Assembly: GCA_947359465.1 (NCBI GenBank)
Contig: OX375880.1
Location: forward strand, 25,496,714-25,560,713
DNA: 64,000 bases
Direction: 5' to 3'
From: Metellina segmentata
Lineage: Eukaryota; Arthropoda; Arachnida; Araneae; Tetragnathidae
Every line of letters begins with the position of its first letter. Within the stretch, counting starts at the first letter, position 1. The notes below the pieces were generated by a model that searched no databases, was not told where the DNA came from, and was given only the letters and a program-made list of their open reading frames with translations. A program made the translations under genes and the position numbers. Shown here piece after piece: positions 1-5,493 of the stretch.

Positions 1-676
1 ATTCCAACGAAACTTTAAATTCCCCGTCCCCCAACAAACAAAATTCAGATTTACTGCGTATAAGCTTAATTTTCACGTTCACCATATTTAAAAGGAGTCT
101 TTCTTGATGAAAAATATCCAAGTGCAAACGGCCAATCATATCCACCGATGCACCTAACTTAAACATTTCTGTCCTTTGATTAAATCCATCATTGGGCTGG
201 GTGTCTGCTGTATCAAACACATTCATACGACCTGCGGTATCCTTAAAAAATAGTTCTGAAGACAGTTGAGAAGTTTTAGTATCATAACCATGATTCAGTA
301 ATTTTTCTATTATGGCACGGTATGGATATGTGTTATTACTAGAGGAAACAACTCTTTCGTTTAGACTGATATCCACCTGAGAAAACATGGCGTGCAAAAA
401 GAGATTTACAGGGCCTACTTTACAATCAGCTGTGATTGGTTTGCCGTCACTTTTTAAAATTTTAACTTTAACATATAATTGAGTCTGTGACAAATCGAGG
501 TATTCGTCCCCGCTTCCAGAGACATTAAATTCGATAGGGCTTCCATCAGAAACATTGGCTAGCGGATGAAATTCAACCCAGTGACCTCTCTCGATGACAG
601 TTTGTGTTGGAGGTAAAGAGAATAATTCTAGTTCGGATTTTACACATTCTGGAGAATCTTTTAGTAGAAAAGCCAT
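1..676 (-). CDS. F54H12.2-like protein, N-terminal part; candidate major capsid protein
   Basis: The frame is open from an ATG at 676 to the window edge, giving 225 codons and no stop, so the C-terminus is missing. The translation starts MAFLLKDSPECVKSELELF and continues with an acidic, beta-rich pattern including residues such as GHWVEFHPLA and YLDLSQTQLYVKVKIL. I recognise this as the family annotated 'uncharacterized protein F54H12.2' in nematodes and arthropods, usually well over 400 residues, so about half is present. The companion integrase and small proteins make a virion structural role likely. A double-jelly-roll major capsid protein is my inference, not something a motif proves. The start is chosen because it gives the family-like N-terminus directly and lies 20 bp beyond the preceding stop. 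No canonical TATA box precedes it; a weak GATATTTTT lies at 714-706. Confidence 0.75.
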   Translation of the reverse strand, partial: MAFLLKDSPECVKSELELFSLPPTQTVIERGHWVEFHPLANVSDGSPIEFNVSGSGDEYLDLSQTQLYVKVKILKSDGKPITADCKVGPVNLFLHAMFSQVDISLNERVVSSSNNTYPYRAIIEKLLNHGYDTKTSQLSSELFFKDTAGRMNVFDTADTQPNDGFNQRTEMFKLGASVDMIGRLHLDIFHQERLLLNMVNVKIKLIRSKSEFCLLGDGEFKVSLE

Positions 677-696
677 GGTATAAAAAAAAGTATGTA

Positions 697-1116
697 TTAA
701 GAGTCAAAAATATCACGTCCTTGTAACTTCCTGACTTTCGATGAAATGACACGTTTCGAGGGTTTGCGCTTCCTTTTAAACTTTCCATGACCAATCATCT
801 CATCTGCTTTCTGAACCGCCTTTCTTGCTAATTTTCTCCCAGTTTCTTTTGCACGCGTTTTAACCGATGTTTTGAAATTTTCGCCCGATAACACGTCATT
901 AGCAACCATTGTTCCAGTTCGTAAAGCCTCGTTTCCAACCGTTTTTGCACCACTAATCAAAAAAGGCAATGCTTTGCGAAAGAGTTTTGCAAAGAATCCT
1001 CCTATTCCGTGGCCCTTCTGAAAAACAACTCCTTTATAGTAAGGCAGACCATTTCCGATTTGCCCAGCATAATAATCTTCAAACTTTTTATTACAACACG
1101 TGTAAGGCACCAACAT
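697..1116 (-). CDS. 139-residue basic protein with glycine-rich hydrophobic segment; candidate minor virion/core protein
   Basis: Intact ORF from ATG at 1116 to TAA at 697. Residues 18-42 are glycine- and aromatic-rich, ending GHGIGGFF. Residues 38-56 form a hydrophobic/amphipathic stretch (FFAKLFRKALPFLISGA). Residues 82-133 are strongly basic, with an NLS-like cluster KFKRKRKPSKR at 112-122. A short amphipathic segment followed by a basic tail fits a small nucleic-acid-binding or membrane-active virion protein, comparable in layout to adenovirus-type minor/core proteins; this is analogy, not proven homology. I recognise similar glycine-rich small proteins beside F54H12.2-like genes in invertebrate elements. 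A TATA box 62 bp upstream overlaps the stop codon of the preceding gene, suggesting its own transcript. No enzyme motif is visible. Confidence 0.7.
   Translation of the reverse strand: MLVPYTCCNKKFEDYYAGQIGNGLPYYKGVVFQKGHGIGGFFAKLFRKALPFLISGAKTVGNEALRTGTMVANDVLSGENFKTSVKTRAKETGRKLARKAVQKADEMIGHGKFKRKRKPSKRVISSKVRKLQGRDIFDS
1087..1092 (-). terminator. Possible AATAAA polyadenylation signal for the 250-residue gene
   Basis: AATAAA reads on the minus strand 88 nt after the stop codon of the 250-residue gene. It sits inside codons 9-10 of the 139-residue gene. The position suits a poly(A) signal, but a hexamer inside a coding region can be chance. Confidence 0.3.
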
Positions 1117-1177
1117 TTTGTTACTTCTTTTCTTGAATGCAAAATTAAAAAATGAATCAATTCAGAAAGGAACACTC

Positions 1178-1184
1178 TTTTATA
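1178..1184 (-). promoter_or_regulatory. TATA box (TATAAAA) of the 139-residue gene, overlapping the upstream stop codon
   Basis: TATAAAAGAG reads on the minus strand. Its TAA at 1182-1180 is the stop codon of the 250-residue gene, which ends ATC ATA TAA. A start site about 30 nt downstream (near 1153) would leave a leader of about 37 nt before the ATG at 1116. Position and sequence are good for RNA polymerase II. The transcript start is inferred. Confidence 0.6.
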
Positions 1185-1932
1185 TGATTTGTTTCAAGCG
1201 AAAATGTAGTTTCACTATTAACTTTCCGCGTTCAAATGAGACGTAACGACCAGTGTGTGTCCTTATCATGATTTCAATAGAGTCAAAATTTTTTCTGGAA
1301 ACTGGTAAATAATGAGGTCTTTCAAATTGTTCCTGAATCATATCACCATCTCTTCCCTTCACTGTCAGAGTCCGCAAAAGAGGAGCTAAGGTCCCACCAA
1401 CAATTTCAGGCTGAATGATATCAGTGTAAACGTACAAGAGATGCAAGTCCACATTTGGATCCGCAACGAAAGGACTCTCAGTGATTACTGTATCTGGGCC
1501 TCCATTTCCTGGAATAAAATTTTCTCCAATCACTGTATTAGGTTCAAAACCTAAATTTTCAGCTAATCCCTTGGATAATCTCAAAGTTGCACCGTTAGTG
1601 AGTTGAACCACCACCTTTTTAGTGTGTTTGTTATATTTCATTTGAATTTTTATGTGCTTTGGAAATGTATTTAAAATGTCATTCGGAGAATCATAAAAAC
1701 CACACGCTATTTTCCCATTAATTTTTACTCCGTTTCCTAAATCATATTCGAAAGAATTTTCACCATCAATAATGTTATTCCACATTCTGGGATAAATCAT
1801 TTCAACTAAACCAACTTCCCAATCACCTGAGAGTTCTAGACGTGTGGAGAGTTTCGTGTAGAAGTGAGACATTGTATTGCTAGGAAAAAACTCGATAGAG
1901 CTGTCACTGGGAAGCGTGATGTAGAAAGACAT
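1180..1932 (-). CDS. 250-residue beta-rich protein; candidate minor capsid (penton-like) protein
   Basis: Intact ORF from ATG at 1932 to TAA at 1180. The N-terminus, MSFYITLPSDSSIEFFPSN, leads into an acidic, beta-strand-rich sequence with WEVGLVEMIYPRMWNNI near residues 38-54 and conserved-looking aromatics. No transmembrane helix, signal peptide or catalytic motif is visible. I recognise the N-terminal pattern as one that recurs in uncharacterised invertebrate proteins encoded near F54H12.2-like genes, but I know of no proven function. Its size, beta content and neighbours fit a single-jelly-roll penton or other minor capsid protein; this is inference. The gene has its own TATA box overlapping the integrase stop codon, and its ATG is the first after that box, which supports the start. 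Confidence 0.7.
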   Translation of the reverse strand: MSFYITLPSDSSIEFFPSNTMSHFYTKLSTRLELSGDWEVGLVEMIYPRMWNNIIDGENSFEYDLGNGVKINGKIACGFYDSPNDILNTFPKHIKIQMKYNKHTKKVVVQLTNGATLRLSKGLAENLGFEPNTVIGENFIPGNGGPDTVITESPFVADPNVDLHLLYVYTDIIQPEIVGGTLAPLLRTLTVKGRDGDMIQEQFERPHYLPVSRKNFDSIEIMIRTHTGRYVSFERGKLIVKLHFRLKQII

Positions 1933-1966
1933 GGTTGAAAATGAAAAGGTAAGTACAGTGACAGAT

Positions 1967-1975
1967 CTATTTATA
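1967..1975 (-). promoter_or_regulatory. TATA box (TATAAATAG) of the 250-residue gene, overlapping the integrase stop codon
   Basis: TATAAATAG reads on the minus strand. The integrase ends ATG ATA TAA and its stop codon (1973-1971) is inside the box. The 3' end of the box is 35 nt from the ATG at 1932, so the leader would be only about 10-15 nt if transcription starts at the usual distance. The next gene shows the same stop/TATA arrangement. Confidence 0.65.
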
Positions 1976-3020
1976 TCATTTTGACATCTTCAACCCAAGC
2001 ATTAAATTTTTCAGGATAATCCTGAAATTTCACAAAGTATTCCATTTTTCCATGACGTTTTCTTTTCTTTAAAACTTTTTCGACTGGATAAAATCCAGAA
2101 TCCGAAATCTTTTGCAATTCCTTTTCGTAAAAGCTTCCTTGTATCACTTCCCCCACTAAGTCTTTCAGTTTATACACCACAGGCACCCTAGGTATTATTT
2201 TATCAATAGTAAAAATTTCTCTTGTCCAGTTTTGCTCGTATCCCTTTTCAAAGTGCATTTTCTCCCGACTAATACGAACAGTATCTCCAACCTTTAACTC
2301 TGTACTGCTCTTTTTTACAACAGATTGCTGGCCGTATAATGTATGCCATACTTTTCCTTCATTTTGTAATGTCACTGATGCAGGCTCTGTTTTAATACTA
2401 CGATGCCACGTATTGTTATAACTATCCATCAATTGATCTATGACGTCAATATATCTCTTCGTATTTAATTCAGTGAAGTATTTCCACATTTTAGTTTTAA
2501 GAGTACGATTAAAGCGTTCAACAACTGAAGCTTTTGTTGAATTATGTGTAGTAAAGAAATGAACTTTCTTCTGTTGTAAGAAATTTTGCACTAGTTTATT
2601 CGTAAACTCTTTCCCAGCATCTGTCTGTAAGGATTGAGGAGTACGTTCCAAAAATATTTTTTCAAAAGCTTTCATTATAGTTCTAGATTTTTTATCTACC
2701 AGAGGAAGAGCCCATGCATATTTAGACAAAATATCAATACAAGTAAGTAAATACTTATACCCGTCGTTATGAATGGCAAGAGATTGCATGTCGACCAAAT
2801 CAGATTGAAACTGTTCGTTTAATCCACCTACTATTACACGATTTCTCTGGAATTTGTGCCGCAAAGGCTTGTGTAAAGTATACGAATCTTTCGTTTGTAG
2901 CCAACTCTTTATCTGTTTTCTTTTCACGCGACCTTTTAAAGCACGTTGTAAAGCATTGATACCACCAAAGCTGCCGGGGAGTTTGGGATTCCGATACGTC
3001 TGATTCAGAATTTCTTCCAT
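1971..3020 (-). CDS. Retroviral-type (rve) integrase with C-terminal chromodomain-like tail, F54H12.3-like
   Basis: Intact 349-residue ORF. The N-terminal 60 residues are basic and helical (RVKRKQIKSWLQTKD), with no HHCC zinc finger. The RNase-H-fold core carries the catalytic triad: D74 (or D77) in SDLVDM, D134 in QTDAGKEF and E168 in ASVVERFNRT. D134 and E168 are separated by 33 residues. After the core comes YEQNWTREIF (261-270), a segment I associate with the F54H12.3 transposon-derived family. Residues about 310-349 (FYPVEKVLKKR...MEYFVKFQDYP...AWVEDV) match the chromodomain pattern, which in related integrases can guide insertion toward modified histones. The expected activity is 3'-end processing and strand transfer of the element's DNA. 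All three acidic residues are present and there is no internal stop, so the protein may be active. A TATA box lies about 70 nt upstream. Confidence 0.9.
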   Translation of the reverse strand: MEEILNQTYRNPKLPGSFGGINALQRALKGRVKRKQIKSWLQTKDSYTLHKPLRHKFQRNRVIVGGLNEQFQSDLVDMQSLAIHNDGYKYLLTCIDILSKYAWALPLVDKKSRTIMKAFEKIFLERTPQSLQTDAGKEFTNKLVQNFLQQKKVHFFTTHNSTKASVVERFNRTLKTKMWKYFTELNTKRYIDVIDQLMDSYNNTWHRSIKTEPASVTLQNEGKVWHTLYGQQSVVKKSSTELKVGDTVRISREKMHFEKGYEQNWTREIFTIDKIIPRVPVVYKLKDLVGEVIQGSFYEKELQKISDSGFYPVEKVLKKRKRHGKMEYFVKFQDYPEKFNAWVEDVKMI

Positions 3021-3088
3021 TGCAACAGCGGTTGTGGTCTAACCTAAAGCTGATATTCATAATGACTGTTAAATTACAAGACACATTA

Positions 3089-3097
3089 TTTTATATA
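3089..3097 (-). promoter_or_regulatory. TATA box (TATATAAAA) of the integrase gene
   Basis: GGGGTATATAAAATAATG on the minus strand is a strong TATA element. A TCATTA sequence with its A at 3063, 34 nt downstream, resembles an arthropod initiator and would give a leader of about 43 nt before the ATG at 3020. The stretch 3021-3350 otherwise holds only AT-rich spacer and the 3' end of the neighbouring PC4-like gene; I see no other gene in it. Confidence 0.6.
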
Positions 3098-3254
3098 CCC
3101 CTTACGATTTATAATTACAGTATTTCCCAACACAATCTTATTTACTATTTTTTTTTTCCTTTTGAGAAATTAAAAACTCAAATATCAAGAATAAAATATA
3201 AGTACAATCAGGCATGAGAAAGAAATCAAAGAGAATATACTGGTATTAACTTTT

Positions 3255-3260
3255 TTTATT
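3255..3260 (-). terminator. AATAAA polyadenylation signal of the PC4-like gene
   Basis: AATAAA followed by an A run reads on the minus strand 91 nt after the stop codon at 3351, with T-rich sequence beyond it. The spacing suits a metazoan poly(A) signal. It lies upstream of the integrase TATA box on the same strand, so the two transcription units are separable. Confidence 0.5.
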
Positions 3261-3350
3261 AAAAAAAAACATAATGTGGGCAGTTAACATTACATAGTAG
3301 TAAGTAGAACATAACAGTTATCAGTTACATATTAATATCAGTTATAATCT

Positions 3351-4402
3351 TCAAAAAAATTCAAACGTGTTGGAAGGACAGAGAATATTCCTTACCTTTG
3401 TCAGCACATCTTGTAACCGAACACTTTTTAAAAAATGTGTTGTGATATACATGGCCGGTTTTGACAAGCATAAATAATCCTTATTCTCCCACAAACTCCC
3501 GTAAAACTTATCAACTATATCAATTAACTCCACTGCAAAGGCAGCAGAATTAAAACTCTCGATACGGTTACCCCATAGTTCCTCGGCCAATATTTCGGGA
3601 TCTCTTAATCCTCTTTCTTTTATACAGTCAATTAACGCTTTTTCGAGCAGGTCGAATAAACATTCAGTCCCTAGGCTCACGTCTAAAGAGTCCGGTAGAG
3701 GCCTGTCAATGTTCACACAGTCCTCAAAACATTTGTATACACCCGATAGATCCATTGCACCAAACACACTTTCCAAGACACTTGAAGCAATAGCGTTGTA
3801 TTGCGTTTGCATTTCAGTCCACTGAGAAATAGAAATAGCTATGCTTTTTCTCAAGATCTCACCACTTTGTGTAGTCTGTAATCGTGTGAACGTAAAGTTC
3901 TGAAAGTCCACACTGTCGATTTTGAACTCATTTTCTGGTAAGAAAAAAGAGCCCTTCAAATCACTGGGTTTTTGCGGCAAAGTCTTTGGTTTCATAATGA
4001 ATTCCGTCCATCCGGGGTAGAGTGTTACACCTTCTTTTGTGGGGTAGAGTCTTTCCAAACTTTGTAAACCTTCTGATGTGCACCCATACCTCTCCTCGGA
4101 AAACATTAGAGTACACAAATGTAGCATCGCCGATGTGGAACATGCCTTCTGGAATAGCGTCTTCTTTGAAGATTCCAGCCTGTAAAATAAGGTTAAAATA
4201 GAATAAGAAAATGTGAATTCATGTAAGACGAGAAAACACCAAAACAAAATCCAAGTTTATAGTAATAATAATAATATATATAAAAAAATAGACAAATACT
4301 TACTTTATGTACGTTCTTAAATCTCTTTGGACTTCCTTCAGATGACATATCGTCTGCAAGATTTCGCTTATTCTTATTATTAATCTGGATAGATGTAGAC
4401 AT
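3351..4402 (-). pseudogene. PC4/p15-like gene with one intron, broken by a frameshift
   Basis: Exon 1 (4402-4304, 33 codons) starts MSTSIQINNKNKRNLADD and contains a basic SPKRFK patch. A consensus intron (4303-4180) follows. Exon 2 opens in frame with a PC4-like sequence: FHIGDATFVYSNVFRGEVWV followed by HIRRFTKFGK. PC4/p15 is a transcription coactivator that binds single-stranded DNA. The second half of the motif (PTKEGVTLYPGWTEFI) lies in another frame, so a one-base shift falls near 4045-4062. Read straight through, exon 2 stops at 3961. The second frame then runs about 230 residues to 3351, with an acidic helical region of unknown function (EKALIDCIKERGL, EILAEELWGN). An ATG at 4247 gives a longer frame but lies inside the intron. 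The break could be a pseudogenising indel, a sequencing error or a recoding site. PC4 assignment is by pattern only. Confidence 0.6.
4180..4303 (-). other. Spliceosomal intron of the PC4-like gene
   Basis: On the minus strand, AAA|GTAAGTATTT forms a near-perfect donor at 4303, and TTTTATTTTACAG|GC an acceptor ending at 4180. The 124-nt intron is AT-rich with a T-rich tract before the acceptor. Removing it joins exon 1 in frame to the PC4-like start of exon 2, and translation of the intron gives no sensible protein. A clean intron points to transcription in a eukaryotic nucleus. Confidence 0.8.
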
Positions 4403-4683
4403 CTTATAACAAATAAAAAGCAATCAACTGAAAAAGTGTACTCGGGCTACTTAGCCTAAAAGAAAAGCAGCAAGATGAAAAAAAGCAAGAGCACAAGAGC
4501 TAGAAGCACAGGTAACCTGGAGTTTGGAGCTAGTAAATGGTTTGGTTAAGAGATTGTGCATATAGCTTTGCATCTCAAGACGTATCGCACCAATCAAAAG
4601 TCAGCAACATCGATACGTGGCACTAAAACCTCCCTCCTACACTGTCTTCAACCAATAGCAACACCCCTTCCCTTATCGTTACC
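4403..4683. promoter_or_regulatory. 5' flank of the PC4-like gene with initiator-like, CCAAT and inverted-repeat motifs
   Basis: On the minus strand, TCAGTT at 4431-4426 matches the arthropod initiator and would give a leader of about 27 nt; there is no TATA box at the expected distance. On the plus strand, CCAAT boxes sit at 4590-4594 and 4652-4656. An 8-bp inverted repeat, ACGTATCG (4580-4587) and CGATACGT (4611-4618), encloses the first. The only open frame here (64 codons, plus strand) shows no protein-like features. The motifs suggest a promoter region, possibly firing in both directions, but nothing proves rightward transcription. Confidence 0.35.
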
Positions 4684-4865
4684 TGTATTCCTCCGCGCTG
4701 ACGCGCGGAAGAAATTCACTGTGATTAGGCTAAGACAGGTTCGGGCATGATTGTGACGTCACCCGACCTTGTCTTGTATTCCTCCGCGCTTACGTCCGTA
4801 GACAAATCGCTGTGATTAGGTACCTACATGTTCTAACATGTAATCTGACGTCACAGAATGGCCAT
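4684..4865. repeat. Two-copy tandem repeat of about 91 bp
   Basis: Copy 1 starts at 4684 and copy 2 at 4775, both with TGTATTCCTCCGCGCT. Both also contain a CTGTGATTAGG segment and end near a TGACGTCAC palindrome. The middle of the unit has diverged: copy 1 reads GACGCGCGGAAG and copy 2 TACGTCCGTAGA. The local base composition is more GC-rich than the genes to the left. Confidence 0.7.
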
Positions 4866-5461
4866 TCCCAATTAAATAAAACTACCTGCTGCCATTCGTC
4901 AGTAAAGTAACTTAGATGTAATTCATAAAATTGAAATTAAACAACTCAACTCCATTCCTAGAAATAGATATTATTTAGAAAGGTAGTAGAAGCAGGAATC
5001 CTACATCTCAACTTGACTCCACATGACGTCACAGTAAAAATCTCAGAAAAAATCTCAAGTCCCAAACGTAAACACACTGCCGGTTGCCATTCCACAATAG
5101 ATAAACTATAAAAAAAAACCTGAAATCAAAATTAACAACTCAACTCCACTCGACTCTAATGTTTTCACTTAGCAGCAGTTCTCCTACACCTCAACTCAAG
5201 TCCACACGTCCCATCAAAATCTCAGAAAAATCCCAAGTCCCAAACTGAAACCGAAACTAACAGCCCCGCCTGTTGCCATTCCACAATAGATAAACTATAA
5301 AAACCTGAAACCAGAACTAACAACTCAACTCCACTCGATCCTAATGTTTTCATTTAGCAGCAGGACCCCTACACCTCAACTCGACAATCAATACGTCACT
5401 TCCTGTTTGAGATGACGTCACGCTATGCCGTCACTAGCCACGCCCCTTTTTGATGACGTCA
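4754..5461. promoter_or_regulatory. Cluster of five perfect TGACGTCA (CRE-type) palindromes
   Basis: TGACGTCA occurs at 4754-4761, 4846-4853, 5024-5031, 5413-5420 and 5454-5461. A given 8-mer is expected about once per 65 kb at equal base composition, so five in 708 bp is striking. Two sit in the 91-bp repeat, one in the ~190-bp repeat and two in the last 90 bp before the satellite. The octamer is the consensus of CREB/ATF bZIP dimers. One more copy occurs in the integrase coding sequence (2441-2448); the satellite consensus has none. Whether a protein binds here is unknown. Confidence 0.6.
4886..5400. repeat. Three decayed tandem copies of a ~190-bp repeat
   Basis: The phrase TTGCCATTCCACAATAGATA begins copies at about 5084 and 5273 (period 189), with a more diverged version (CTGCCATTCGTCAG) near 4889. 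Further aligned blocks are AACAACTCAACTCCA, CTAATGTTTTCA, TTAGCAGCAG, CTACACCTCAACTC and AATCTCAGAAAAA. Copy 3 is cut short near 5400. The unit is unrelated in sequence to the 151-bp satellite beside it and carries many short indels, so it is older. No coding potential is visible. Confidence 0.75.
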
Positions 5462-5493
5462 CTTCCGTCCCGCCAAGAGCGCTGCTTACTACT
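5401..5493. other. 93-bp spacer between the ~190-bp repeats and the satellite
   Basis: This GC-richer spacer contains two TGACGTCA palindromes and a GCCACGCCCC GC-box-like run (5437-5446). It ends CTGCTTACTAC directly before the first satellite base. It does not resemble the satellite monomer, so the array starts abruptly. Confidence 0.5.

Larger units (their letters stand above)
1..4437 (-). mobile_element. Partial virus-like integrated element (Polinton/adintovirus-like), one end
   Basis: Five minus-strand genes are packed with gaps of 20, 63, 38 and 330 bp. They include a transposon-type integrase, an F54H12.2-like protein and two small proteins typical of its company. In C. elegans the F54H12.2 and F54H12.3 loci are neighbours, and similar pairs recur in arthropod genomes (family knowledge from memory, not searched here). 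Integrase plus compact putative virion genes suggests a Polinton/adintovirus-type element. No polymerase B, packaging ATPase or protease is visible, and no terminal inverted repeat or target-site duplication could be identified. The left end lies outside the window. The right limit is set only by the last gene and may extend to the satellite edge at 5493. The frameshifted PC4-like gene suggests at least partial decay, while the other four frames are open. Confidence 0.65.

Noticed and set aside
573..794. 73-codon minus-strand frame
   Set aside because: It overlaps the F54H12.2-like and 139-residue genes in another frame and has no protein-like features.
2800..3084. 94-codon minus-strand frame
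   Set aside because: It lies over the start of the integrase in another frame; the integrase frame carries the family pattern.
3020..3217. 65-codon plus-strand frame
   Set aside because: It covers the integrase promoter and AT-rich spacer; the composition is that of AT-rich non-coding DNA.
4193..4247. ATG at 4247 as start of a 298-codon frame of the PC4-like gene
   Set aside because: It lies inside an intron with consensus splice sites, and its first ~65 residues do not match the PC4-like pattern, which is in the other frame.
4556..4750. 64-codon plus-strand frame beside CCAAT boxes
   Set aside because: No recognisable domain, and it runs into the 91-bp tandem repeat; most likely a chance frame.
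1..5493. Terminal inverted repeat and target-site duplication of the element
   Set aside because: Only one end of the element is in the window, and no convincing terminal repeat could be defined from it.
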